Shown here: positions 17,113 to 25,500 of the stretch, piece after piece
How positions within the stretch are numbered: the first letter of the stretch is position 1
Layout of the letters: each line of letters opens with the position of its first letter
NCBI GenBank assembly: GCA_964516815.1
Contig: CAZEXK010000001.1
Coordinates: 1-64,000, forward strand
Length of the DNA stretch: 64,000 bases
Source: CAIJNA01 sp964516815
GTDB taxonomy: Bacteria; Campylobacterota; Campylobacteria; Campylobacterales; Arcobacteraceae
Direction: 5' to 3'
Program-made: the position numbers and the translations under genes
Notes under the pieces: model-generated
The model's input: the letters and a program-made list of their open reading frames with translations, nothing else
Databases searched by the model: none
Told to the model about the DNA's origin: nothing

Positions 17113-18291
17113 TTACTTAAGAAGTGAGCTTAAGTCCCATATGGGTGTCATAATTGCTAAAACTAACCACAACACAATACTAGCAATTATAAATATTAAT
17201 ACAGGTTCTAGAATTAAAGAAAAATATTTTATATTTTTATAAAGTTTTTCATTGTATATATTTATAATATCTTGCAAGATTTGTTCTAATGTATTTGTTT
17301 TTTGAGCTGTATGTAAAAGCCTTATTGTTGTATAGTCAAATATTTTAGTATGAGTAAATGCATTTGAAATACTAACCCCATTTTTAATATCTTTTAAAAT
17401 ATATTCTAACTTACTTAAAACATATTTATTATGTATAATGTTTTTTGAATTTAATAAAGCCTCATAAAAATCATATTTTGATTTGACTATTAATTGTATA
17501 CTTAAAAATAATCTATAAAATAAAATATATCTATACAAAGGACTAAATATTGGAATATACAATAAAAACAATTTGTCAAAAACAATTTCAAAATATTTAT
17601 ACATAATATTTATCAAAATTAAAATCAAAAAAATACCAAAACTTATAAATACATAATATTCACTTAGTATATATTTCAAATCTAAAAGTACTACTGTACT
17701 AAATGGTAAATCATTTGTAAATTTTGAAAATATAAATTCAAATTTAGGAATAACAAAATACAAAATAATAAATATTGAAATAAGCAAACTTACTAATAAA
17801 AGTAAAGGATACGTAATAGTAGCTATTAATTTTTTTCTTATTATATGGTTTTGATATAATACTTCATAAAGTGCATTTATTGAAGTTTTAAAATTAGCAT
17901 TTATTCCTGCTATTTGAAAAAATAATAATGTACTTGAACCTAAATATTGCTCATGTTGTTTTAATGATTTGTATAAACTTTGTCCATTTTCAAGTGCATA
18001 TTTTATGCTTTTAAGTACTTTATTGTTTTCTTTACTAAACTTTGATTGCAATAAAATATCTATGCTTTGTTCAAAATTCAAATTAGCATTTAACATTATT
18101 TTTAATTCATAAAACAATTCTAATTGTTCATCATGATTTTTAAAAAGTTTAAAAGTGATTTTATTTATTCTTTTTATTCTTATTACATTTTTAGGAAACT
18201 CACTTTGATTTTTTAGATCAGTTAAATTGTGTGCATACATTTCAATCTTATTTATTTTTTCATCTTTTTGATAATATACATTATATTTCAT
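17113..18291 (-). CDS. type II secretion/competence platform protein GspF family (CtsF-like)
   Basis: 392 residues (from ATG 18291) with the two T2SSF half-domains, each with a helical bundle followed by membrane segments. Strong hydrophobic stretches occur near 155-180, 205-225 and at the C-terminus. FQIAGINANF in the first half and LLHTAQKTNTL in the second mark the repeated cytoplasmic segments. GspF-type proteins anchor the assembly ATPase in the inner membrane. A GTG at 18306 would extend it by 5 residues; the ATG gives an 11-bp overlap with gspE, matching the other junctions of this operon. A competence role is inferred by analogy to Campylobacter Cts proteins. Confidence 0.88.
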   Translation of the reverse strand: MKYNVYYQKDEKINKIEMYAHNLTDLKNQSEFPKNVIRIKRINKITFKLFKNHDEQLELFYELKIMLNANLNFEQSIDILLQSKFSKENNKVLKSIKYALENGQSLYKSLKQHEQYLGSSTLLFFQIAGINANFKTSINALYEVLYQNHIIRKKLIATITYPLLLLVSLLISIFIILYFVIPKFEFIFSKFTNDLPFSTVVLLDLKYILSEYYVFISFGIFLILILINIMYKYFEIVFDKLFLLYIPIFSPLYRYILFYRLFLSIQLIVKSKYDFYEALLNSKNIIHNKYVLSKLEYILKDIKNGVSISNAFTHTKIFDYTTIRLLHTAQKTNTLEQILQDIINIYNEKLYKNIKYFSLILEPVLIFIIASIVLWLVLAIMTPIWDLSSLLK

Positions 18292-19684
18292 TTTTATAAT
18301 ACTCACTCAATGTAGTTTTACCCTCAAGTACCTTGCAATATAAACTCTCATTGAGAGATTTTATATTAGTATACTTTTTGAATTTATTTATGTTATTTAC
18401 ATCATGAATATATTTCTCATTTTCTTTAGTAATTTGTAAATACTGTGCAATTACTCCTCTATTTGAATATCCCGTAAAATTACATTTATTACAAGCGCTG
18501 TTTTCATATATTACCTTTTGATTTTTTATTATTTGTTTTTTACAATTTTCACACAATACTCTATAAAGTCTTTGTGATATTATAAGTTTTAAAACTGATG
18601 CTAATAAATATGGCTTAACATTCATATCAAATAATCTATTTAAAGTTTTAATAGCATCATTAGTATGTAAGGTAGCTATTACTAAATGTCCAGTTAATGC
18701 AGCTTGAATAACAATATCTAAAGCTTCTTTATCTCTGATTTCGCCTATCATCAATATATCAGGATCTTGTCTTAAAATATTTTTTAATACTACATTATAA
18801 TCTAAACCAATGTCTTTATTAATATTTATTTGTGTAATATCATCAATTTTATATTCAATTGGATCCTCAATAGTGATTATCTTTTTATCTTTTTTTATTA
18901 TTGAATTAAGCATAGAATACATTGTTGTTGTTTTACCACTTCCAGTTGGTCCAGTAACTAAAATAAGTCCTTGTGTTGTATTAATATTTCTTTTAATTAC
19001 ATCATACAAATCATTTTCAAAGCCGATTTCTTTTAATTTTATAAACACTTTTTCGTTATCTAAAATTCTAAGAACGATTGATTCACCATTATATGAAGGC
19101 ATTATTGATATTCTAAAATCATACTCCTTAGAATTTACATATCTGGAAAACCTACCATTTTGAGGTAAGTTATTCATAGATACATCAAGGCTCGCAAATA
19201 GCTTTAATATGGAGCTAAGTATACTATGCAATAAAATAGGATAAGAAAATATGTTTTCAAGTACTCCATGTATTCTAAATCTAATAATTAAGTTGTTTTT
19301 ATGTGTTTCTACATGTATATCACTAGAATTCATTTTAATTGCTAGTTCAAATAAATTATTACAAAATAGAGTTATTTTAGATTCATGTGTATTAAACTTA
19401 CTGACTTGATTTAGACATTGTTCACTTAGAGAATGCATTAAAATTTTTATGTCTATATTTTCATAAAAAGATTCAAATTGTATATCTGAAATATTTATAA
19501 TTTTAATTGGATAATTAAATATTTTACTAATTTTATTTATATCAATATTATCATCAACACAAGCAATTAAGATATAAATATTATGTTTATTAATTGGTAT
19601 TATTTTATATTTATTTTTGTCTTCTTTGCTAAGTAATTTCAGCAAAGAATAATCAATAACATAATCTTGCAAATTATTTTTCAT
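18281..19684 (-). CDS. type II secretion/competence assembly ATPase GspE family (CtsE-like)
   Basis: 467-residue traffic ATPase. The N-terminal domain is short. Walker A is GPTGSGKTTT at 245-254, the Asp box is TIEDPIEY, Walker B lies near DILMIGEIRD (309-318) and the His box is AALTGHLV. A four-cysteine zinc site (C378, C381, C398, C401) is typical of GspE/PilB. It powers pseudopilus assembly for DNA uptake or secretion. It overlaps both neighbours by 11 bases. No secretin or pilin gene is nearby, so the rest of the machine is elsewhere. Confidence 0.92.
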   Translation of the reverse strand: MKNNLQDYVIDYSLLKLLSKEDKNKYKIIPINKHNIYILIACVDDNIDINKISKIFNYPIKIINISDIQFESFYENIDIKILMHSLSEQCLNQVSKFNTHESKITLFCNNLFELAIKMNSSDIHVETHKNNLIIRFRIHGVLENIFSYPILLHSILSSILKLFASLDVSMNNLPQNGRFSRYVNSKEYDFRISIMPSYNGESIVLRILDNEKVFIKLKEIGFENDLYDVIKRNINTTQGLILVTGPTGSGKTTTMYSMLNSIIKKDKKIITIEDPIEYKIDDITQININKDIGLDYNVVLKNILRQDPDILMIGEIRDKEALDIVIQAALTGHLVIATLHTNDAIKTLNRLFDMNVKPYLLASVLKLIISQRLYRVLCENCKKQIIKNQKVIYENSACNKCNFTGYSNRGVIAQYLQITKENEKYIHDVNNINKFKKYTNIKSLNESLYCKVLEGKTTLSEYYKNEI

Positions 19685-20303
19685 TGAATATCTCCATTAT
19701 GATTGTTTCTTTTTTATTACTCAACTCAATTGAATTTTTATTTATTTTGCTAATTACATAAGATTTATACCTATCATTTAACTTATACCATTTTGTTTTT
19801 ATATAAACATAATTTGAAATAATCGCATTTGTATTTTTTTTAATCCTTGCGCGTTTATTAGTAAATGGATTTTTTATTTTTAATTTATTAGTTTGAATAT
19901 GATATTTATAATTTGATTTTAAACTATACTCAATATCTAAATATAACTTCTTATTTTTTTGATATAGACTATAAAAAGATATTTTATAATGTTTTTTACT
20001 TTCATGTATTACTTCAATTAAGTTTTTAAATTTACCTTTTACTTTTAAAATCATTTTTGTCTTTTCAAAATGTATATTGTAATTTTTCAAATTATTTTTT
20101 TTTAATAATGTTTCATAATATTTTAAAACATTTATATGTAATGTATTATTACTACTTGATTGATTTATTACTCTTACATTATTATTGTATTTTTTATTTA
20201 GCATTGAGTCATAATTTATTAAAAATACAGCATATAGTAATATTGGTATTAGAATCAATTGTATTTTGTTTATTTTACTTAAATTATATATATTATAATG
20301 CAA
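19674..20303 (-). CDS. unrecognised inner-membrane protein, PilO/PilP-like architecture
   Basis: 209 residues, very Lys/Asn/Tyr-rich, not recognised by sequence. It has a short cytoplasmic start, one membrane segment (about 14-30), a periplasmic alpha/beta region (about 50-130) and a small strand-rich C-terminus. The C-terminus (WYKLNDRYKSYVISKI, IELSNKKE) resembles the HR/PilP-type domain that contacts the secretin in GspC and PilP. The start is TTG inside the previous gene; the next Met would remove the membrane segment. It sits between a GspL-like gene and gspE with 11-bp overlaps. A PilO-PilP-type linker role is inference. Confidence 0.5.
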   Translation of the reverse strand: MHYNIYNLSKINKIQLILIPILLYAVFLINYDSMLNKKYNNNVRVINQSSSNNTLHINVLKYYETLLKKNNLKNYNIHFEKTKMILKVKGKFKNLIEVIHESKKHYKISFYSLYQKNKKLYLDIEYSLKSNYKYHIQTNKLKIKNPFTNKRARIKKNTNAIISNYVYIKTKWYKLNDRYKSYVISKINKNSIELSNKKETIIMEIFNEK

Positions 20304-21153
20304 TTGTTATTTCCAAATAATATTTCTTTTTTGATTCATTGACATTTTTTATAGTTAATTTATTACCATATAAGCTTAAAAATTTATATATTTTTTTAAC
20401 ACTGGTGCTATATAGTGAAATATCATAGCTATAATTATTAAATATAATTTGATTTACTTTTATATTATAATTATTCAGATTTTTTATAAGAACTTTTATT
20501 GTGTCTTTGTTATTTATGATAATTTTATTTTGTAAAGTTTGATTATGTGTATTTTTATAATTTTTATTACTACTATTTGATAATGAAAAATATATAAAAA
20601 TCATAAAAGTAAAAAGATAAGCAAAATAATAAAGTAAAAATTTGTTTTTTTGAATATTTATAAAATTTATACTTTGAATATAATTTTTATCTAAATAATC
20701 ATTTTTAATTCCATCGTGAGTATCATGAGAAACTATATTGCAATTAAGTATTTTTATTTTATATTTAAATTCAATATAATTAATAATATCATTTTTAGCA
20801 TAATTCTTATTTTCTTTAAAAAAATAGCATTTCGAATTTTTATATACTATGTAGTATTTGTTTAAAATATATATTTCATAATCATAATTTTTACTCTTTG
20901 TATTGTTTTCAAATATTTTTGATTCAATACTTATATTTGGTGATTTAGAATTTAATATATAAATTTCATATATACTTGATTCTTTTATATATGAAAAAAA
21001 TACCTTATCATTTTCAATTAATATTATGTCGTTTAATTGTAAAGATGTTTGTATAAATTTTGTAATATATTTTGAAGATATTTTTTGAGAAGTTTGTATT
21101 GATATGTTTTTAATGTTTGAAAGTGATATTAAAGAAATATCACTCGAAGTCAT
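20293..21153 (-). CDS. unrecognised inner-membrane protein, GspL-like architecture
   Basis: 286 residues, not recognised directly. An alpha/beta cytoplasmic part (about 1-170) with actin-fold-like strand spacing is followed by one membrane segment (about 177-193). A periplasmic part of about 90 residues follows (IKVLIKNLNNYNIKVNQI ... KKIYKFLSL ... YYLEITI), fitting a ferredoxin-like fold. This layout is that of GspL or a fused PilM/PilN. The start overlaps the era stop by 14 bases and the next gene by 11, tying it to gspE/gspF. Function as the ATPase-docking part of the machine is inferred from architecture and context only. Confidence 0.5.
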   Translation of the reverse strand: MTSSDISLISLSNIKNISIQTSQKISSKYITKFIQTSLQLNDIILIENDKVFFSYIKESSIYEIYILNSKSPNISIESKIFENNTKSKNYDYEIYILNKYYIVYKNSKCYFFKENKNYAKNDIINYIEFKYKIKILNCNIVSHDTHDGIKNDYLDKNYIQSINFINIQKNKFLLYYFAYLFTFMIFIYFSLSNSSNKNYKNTHNQTLQNKIIINNKDTIKVLIKNLNNYNIKVNQIIFNNYSYDISLYSTSVKKIYKFLSLYGNKLTIKNVNESKKKYYLEITIAL

Positions 21154-22021
21154 AGCCTAGTTCTTTTAAGCTAGTTTTATTTTTACTCCAGCCTTTTTTT
21201 ACAGATACAAAAAGTTCAAGATATATTTTTTTATCAGATAACTTCTCTATTTTTTTCCTAGCATTTAATCCTATTCTTTTAATAGCCTCACCACCTTTAC
21301 CAATAATCATACCTTTTTGAGTTGATTTTTCAACAATAATAGTTGCTTTTATAACTTCTACATTTTTCTTTTCTTCTATTTTATCAATCATAACATCAGC
21401 TTCATAAGGTATTTCATCAGAGATATTATCAAAGATAGATTCTCTAATAAATTCTTTGTATATTTCTCGTAAATGTGTAGTAGTTAATATTTCAGTATCA
21501 TATAAATATGGAGATTGAGGTAAAAATTTGACAACCTCATCTAATATTTTTTCTTGTTTTGTACCTTTTTCAATTGAAATAGGCATTAATGTTTCATATG
21601 TATTTTCATATTTTTGGTATTCTTTAATTTTGTTAGCAACATCAACTTGTGTCACAAAGTCTGTTTTTGTTAAAAGTAAAATATGTTTTATATTTTTAGT
21701 ATTAAGTTCTAGAAAATTCTCATAATGAACAACTTTATCAGTAATGGGTGCTAAAAATAAAATTAAATCACAATCACCCATTGCTTTTAAAGCTTCTTCT
21801 AACATAAACTGATTTATAAGTTTTTCCTGCTTATGAAGTCCTGGTGTATCTACAAATATTATTTGATTATCTTCATGCATTACTATAGTATTTGATCTTT
21901 TTCTTGTTGCATTAGCCTTATGTGAAACCATATTTATTTTCTCACCAATTAACCAATTTAGTAAAGAACTTTTACCAGCGTTTGGTCTCCCAATTACACT
22001 TACGTATCCACATTTAGTCAT
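21140..22021 (-). CDS. era: GTPase Era
   Basis: Ribosome-assembly GTPase that binds the 3' end of 16S rRNA. The 293 residues have G1 GRPNAGKSS at 11-19, G3 DTPGLHKQ, G4 LTKTD and a C-terminal KH domain with KATIIVEKSTQKGMIIGKGG, which holds the GKGG RNA-binding loop. It follows fadD by the usual short spacer and overlaps the GspL-like gene, so it heads the transcript into the secretion genes. Confidence 0.96.
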   Translation of the reverse strand: MTKCGYVSVIGRPNAGKSSLLNWLIGEKINMVSHKANATRKRSNTIVMHEDNQIIFVDTPGLHKQEKLINQFMLEEALKAMGDCDLILFLAPITDKVVHYENFLELNTKNIKHILLLTKTDFVTQVDVANKIKEYQKYENTYETLMPISIEKGTKQEKILDEVVKFLPQSPYLYDTEILTTTHLREIYKEFIRESIFDNISDEIPYEADVMIDKIEEKKNVEVIKATIIVEKSTQKGMIIGKGGEAIKRIGLNARKKIEKLSDKKIYLELFVSVKKGWSKNKTSLKELGYDFE

Positions 22022-22029
22022 TTATTTCC

Positions 22030-23595
22030 TTATTTTTTAATATATTCATTTATATTTTCTTTTAATACTCTTTTTAAAACTTTATTTGTTGCATTTCTAG
22101 GTATTTTATCTATAATATAAATGCTTTTAGGTATTTTAAAATTTGCAAGATGTTCTTGTAAATATTTTCTAATACTACTTGGATTTATTTCATTTGTATT
22201 ATTTTCTTGTAATTGTACAAATGCTATTATCTTTTCATCTTTAGTTTCATTAGGAATTCCAACAACAGCAACTGCATCAATACCTTCAATTTTATATATA
22301 AGTTCCTCAATTTCCCTAGGGTATATATTTATTCCTTTAGATATAATTAAATCCTTTATTCTATCTACTATATAAATATAAAATTCATCATCAACTTTTG
22401 CCAAATCACCAGTTTTTAACCATCCATTTACAATTGTTTCTTCACTTGCTTTTTTATTTTTATAATAACCTTGCATTACACAATCACCTTTAACTATAAG
22501 CTCCCCAACTTCACCAACAGGCAATTCAATTAGTTCATTATTAACTATTTTAACCTCATATGAAGGCAATGGTATACCAACACTTAAAACTTTTTGTTTT
22601 TCCTCAGTATTAATACAAACAGCAGGCGAACATTCACTAAGTCCATATCCTTCAAGCATCATCGCATTTTTAAATTTATTTTTAAAATCAACTAAGACTT
22701 GTTCACTCAATGGTGCAGATCCACTTATGAATCCTCTTATATTATTAAATTTCATAAAATACCAAGGTATTTTAGCTTTATTTAATGCATTGTAAATTTG
22801 TGGTGCACCTAAAAATATTGTAACTCTTTTTAGTAATACTTGCTTTAATACATTTGCAAATGGAAAAATTGATTTAATCAACACAACACTTGAATTGTTA
22901 AACAAAGGTAAAATAACCATAATAGATAAAGTAAAAGAATGAAACATTGGTAAATATACTACAAATCTATCTTTACTAATTATATTTAATAACATAGTAG
23001 CACTTACACTATTTGATAATACATTTCTAAAGCTAAGCATAGCACCTTTTGGATAACCTGTAGTTCCTGAAGTATAAATCAAAATAGCAGTATCATCAAG
23101 TGTACTATTACACGTATTAGTGTCTTTACAATTGTAATAAGTCAATATTTCTTCAAAACAAAAATTTTTTTCATTCAATGTTATTTTATTTTCAGTCCAT
23201 ATTATTTTCTTTACATCTGTTTTTTCAAATATACCATCTAATTCATTTTGAAAAATAGGATCAGTTATTAGAAGTTTTGCATCACAGTTATTTATAATAT
23301 ACAATAACTCTTCATTTTTTAAGAAATTATTAATAGGAACAGCAATAGCTCCTATTTTTGTAATAGCAAATAATGCAATAATAAAAAATTCACTATTATT
23401 TAAAACCATAGCAATTTTTTGACCTGTTTTTATTCCACTAAGACTTAAAAATCTTGCAAATACGTCAATTCTTTGCTTTAATTGCAGATTATTGATTTTA
23501 TCCTTTGCTGTAAAAATTACAGTTTTTTTAGGATTATTATTTGCATTTGCTTGAATAATATCATAAAAATTATTGTATTTATACTCTAGTTTCAT
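22030..23595 (-). CDS. long-chain fatty acid--CoA ligase (AMP-binding)
   Basis: 521-residue adenylate-forming enzyme. Visible are the P-loop-like YTSGTTGYPKGAM near 170-182, the GYGLSECSP motif, the WLKTGDLAKVD segment and the C-terminal DRIKDLIISKGINIYPREIE hinge with a late catalytic Lys (NKVLKR). It would activate fatty acids to acyl-CoA, as FadD does. Its start overlaps by one base (TAATG) the stop of a FadL C-terminal remnant, which supports a link to fatty acid uptake. Chain-length specificity cannot be told. A symbol fadD is plausible but not certain. Confidence 0.88.
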   Translation of the reverse strand: MKLEYKYNNFYDIIQANANNNPKKTVIFTAKDKINNLQLKQRIDVFARFLSLSGIKTGQKIAMVLNNSEFFIIALFAITKIGAIAVPINNFLKNEELLYIINNCDAKLLITDPIFQNELDGIFEKTDVKKIIWTENKITLNEKNFCFEEILTYYNCKDTNTCNSTLDDTAILIYTSGTTGYPKGAMLSFRNVLSNSVSATMLLNIISKDRFVVYLPMFHSFTLSIMVILPLFNNSSVVLIKSIFPFANVLKQVLLKRVTIFLGAPQIYNALNKAKIPWYFMKFNNIRGFISGSAPLSEQVLVDFKNKFKNAMMLEGYGLSECSPAVCINTEEKQKVLSVGIPLPSYEVKIVNNELIELPVGEVGELIVKGDCVMQGYYKNKKASEETIVNGWLKTGDLAKVDDEFYIYIVDRIKDLIISKGINIYPREIEELIYKIEGIDAVAVVGIPNETKDEKIIAFVQLQENNTNEINPSSIRKYLQEHLANFKIPKSIYIIDKIPRNATNKVLKRVLKENINEYIKK

Positions 23596-23756
23596 TAAAA
23601 TTTAAATCCATATGAAAACGATACCAAATGAGCAGAAGTACCATTTAGCTTATTAAATTCTAAAATATTTTTTCCAAAAGCATAAGAAGTTGCTAAAGTT
23701 AAAACTGCAGGTAAAGGCACTTCAACACTTGCATTGTATTTTAATGTATTTTTCAT
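23595..23756 (-). pseudogene. remnant of a FadL-type outer-membrane fatty acid transporter
   Basis: A 53-residue frame, MKNTLKYNASVEVPLPAVLT to the end FSYGFKF. The closing aromatic pattern is an outer-membrane beta-barrel C-terminal signal. LPAVLTLATSYAFGK resembles the penultimate strands of the FadL/TodX family (LPATLSLG.AYKF). No signal peptide or other barrel strands remain, so it appears to be the tail of a gene that lost about 350 codons. It still has an AAGGA ribosome site 7 bases upstream of ATG and ends in TAATG coupling with the acyl-CoA ligase, which may be why it is kept. Family assignment is by eye. Confidence 0.55.
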
Positions 23757-23848
23757 GATTTTTCCTTTTTTTAGTTTTACTTTAGTCTATATCATTATTA
23801 ATTAAAATTAAATAAACCTTATACAATAAAACTTTATATTGTAAATTA

Positions 23849-24778
23849 TTAATTGATGATATCTTGTATAGCTTCACAGAATATATCGCTGCTATTTAAG
23901 CATTCAATTACTTTATAATCTTTAACTCCAACATTTATCGCTATTTGTTTATACTCAATATTTAATTCAAAAACTGTTTCACTATTATCAATAATAAATG
24001 ATATTGGATAAATCAATACATTTTGATTTTTAAATTCTTTTAATTTTTCATCCAAACTAGGCTGCAGCCATTTCATAGGTCCTACTTTAGATTGATATGC
24101 AAGATGTATTGAAGAAAAATAAATATTATCTTTTTGTAATATATCTCTTAGTATTTGCACATTATGTTCAATTTGTTTTTCATAAGGATCACCATTATTT
24201 ATAATACTTTGTGGTAAACCATGTGCTGAGAATATCAAATTATAAGAAGCATAATCATTTACAGTATTTTTAATATTTTGTATTATGGCTTTGTTGTATA
24301 AATCATTTTTATAAAATCCACTAATAATTTTTAAATTAAATTTATATTCACAAGAATCTAAAAAATCTTCAAGTGAAGATTTTGTAGTAGTTGTAGAATA
24401 ATGTGGATATAGAGGTAATAACGTTACATTTGTAATATTTTTTTGTTTTATTTTTTTAATTGTATCTTTTGCAAATAATGGAGTATAACGCATAGCTGTT
24501 AATATGTAATACTGTGGTAAATACTTATTCAATTTATGAATTAATTCTTCACTTAATTTGTGTAATGGTGAGTGTCCACCAATTAATTTGTAATTTTTCC
24601 ACGCTTTTTCGTGTCTGAACATTACAATTATTGATGCAACAATCGAACGAAGTAATTTACTTTTTATTCCTAAAATATTTTCATCATTGAACATATTTAG
24701 TAAAAAAGTTTCTAATTCATTTTTATTTCTAGCAGCACCCATATTTAATAATACTAAAGCCTTTGTCTTTTCCATCAC
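23849..24778 (-). CDS. hemH: ferrochelatase
   Basis: Inserts Fe2+ into protoporphyrin IX, the last step of haem synthesis. The 309 residues carry the family pattern: LLNMGAARNKNELETFLLNMF at the start, GGHSPLHKL, TAMRYTPLF, TLLPLYPHYSTTT, the FSAHGLPQSII segment with the catalytic His, LAYQSKVGPMKWLQP and a C-terminal FELNIEY region. It is divergent from the c-type cytochrome gene and near ccoI/ccoS, a sensible haem and oxidase context. Confidence 0.95.
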   Translation of the reverse strand: MMEKTKALVLLNMGAARNKNELETFLLNMFNDENILGIKSKLLRSIVASIIVMFRHEKAWKNYKLIGGHSPLHKLSEELIHKLNKYLPQYYILTAMRYTPLFAKDTIKKIKQKNITNVTLLPLYPHYSTTTTKSSLEDFLDSCEYKFNLKIISGFYKNDLYNKAIIQNIKNTVNDYASYNLIFSAHGLPQSIINNGDPYEKQIEHNVQILRDILQKDNIYFSSIHLAYQSKVGPMKWLQPSLDEKLKEFKNQNVLIYPISFIIDNSETVFELNIEYKQIAINVGVKDYKVIECLNSSDIFCEAIQDIIN

Positions 24779-24861
24779 TTCTCTTATTGTAGTTTATTTG
24801 TATATTAACCAAAAAATGATAAAACATATATAATACACACTATTTACAACATAATAAGCCT

Positions 24862-24901
24862 ATTCTTAATTAACATTTAAGAATATTAAAAGCTTAATAT
24901 T
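24862..24901. repeat. two adjacent inverted repeats upstream of the cytochrome gene
   Basis: ATTCTTAA/TTAAGAAT (24862-24869, 24877-24884) around 7 bases, then AATATTAA/TTAATATT (24882-24889, 24894-24901) around AAGC. The arms overlap by three bases, so the two hairpins exclude each other. They lie 36 bases or more before the cytochrome start, in the spacer shared with hemH, where a redox or iron regulator could bind. Low-complexity AT sequence makes chance a real alternative. Confidence 0.4.
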
Positions 24902-24937
24902 GTTAAGATATTATTAGTAATACTTAGGAGATATCAT

Positions 24938-25210
24938 ATGAAAAAAATCATATTAGGAACATTAATTTGTGGTGTTGCTGCATTTGCTGCAGTAAATTTG
25001 GGAGCATGTAAAGGCTGTCATGGTGCAAACTTTGAAAAGAAAGCTTTAGGTAAATCAAAAATCGTTTCAGAAATGACTAAACAAGAAGTATCTGATGCAT
25101 TGGTTGGTTATAAAAATGGCACATATGGTAAAGCTATGAAAGGTCTTATGAAAGGTCAAGTTGCAAAATATTCTGAAGATGAGTTAAGAGCAACAGGACT
25201 AGGAAAGTAA
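24938..25210 (+). CDS. small periplasmic c-type cytochrome (cytochrome c553-like)
   Basis: 90 residues: a Sec signal peptide (about 1-18), one haem-binding CKGCH at about 24-28, and candidate axial methionines in the late MKGLMKGQ segment. This is a class I monohaem cytochrome of the c553 type, a soluble electron carrier between the bc1 complex and cbb3 oxidase or peroxidases. Start ATG has TTAGGAGA upstream. A strong terminator follows. It stands alone on the plus strand, facing ccoS. Confidence 0.9.
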   Translation: MKKIILGTLICGVAAFAAVNLGACKGCHGANFEKKALGKSKIVSEMTKQEVSDALVGYKNGTYGKAMKGLMKGQVAKYSEDELRATGLGK

Positions 25211-25231
25211 TTTTTACTTTATTAAAAATAT

Positions 25232-25262
25232 AAAAGCCTAAGTGATTATCACTTAGGCTTTT
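25232..25262. terminator. bidirectional terminator between cytochrome gene and ccoS
   Basis: A perfect 14-bp stem, AAAAGCCTAAGTGA (25232-25245) and TCACTTAGGCTTTT (25249-25262), around a TTA loop, with T runs on both strands. It is the strongest hairpin in the window. The ccoS stop codon lies within it, so it ends both convergent genes. Confidence 0.92.
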
Positions 25263-25492
25263 TTTATATCTGAATCTTTTTTTACTTTCATATCCTCTTT
25301 CATTTTTTTCATTTTTTGTTCTTTTTTTTGTGCATCTTGTAAATCTTGTACTGAATCAAAAAGTAAACCACCCATTTGTTTTTTACTATCATCAAATTGT
25401 CCTTGTTTTATTGCTTTAATAAAAAGTAAAAGTAGCGTAAAACTTATAAATATTCCAACAGCTAACTCTAAAGCTGCAATTCCTGTATTCAT
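25253..25492 (-). CDS. ccoS: cbb3-type cytochrome oxidase assembly protein CcoS
   Basis: 79 residues with one N-terminal membrane segment (about 8-27) followed by the typical QGQFDDSKKQM stretch and a lysine-rich tail with short repeats (KKEQKMKKMKEDMKVKK). CcoS is needed to mature cbb3 oxidase, probably in cofactor delivery. It is 8 bases downstream of ccoI, its usual partner. Its stop is in the terminator stem. Confidence 0.9.
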   Translation of the reverse strand: MNTGIAALELAVGIFISFTLLLLFIKAIKQGQFDDSKKQMGGLLFDSVQDLQDAQKKEQKMKKMKEDMKVKKDSDIKKA

Positions 25493-25500
25493 TTTTATTC

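Noticed and set aside
17124..17144. Palindrome ACTTAAG/CTTAAGT near the gspF 3' end
   Set aside because: It is inside the coding region and has no T run; taken as chance in AT-rich sequence.
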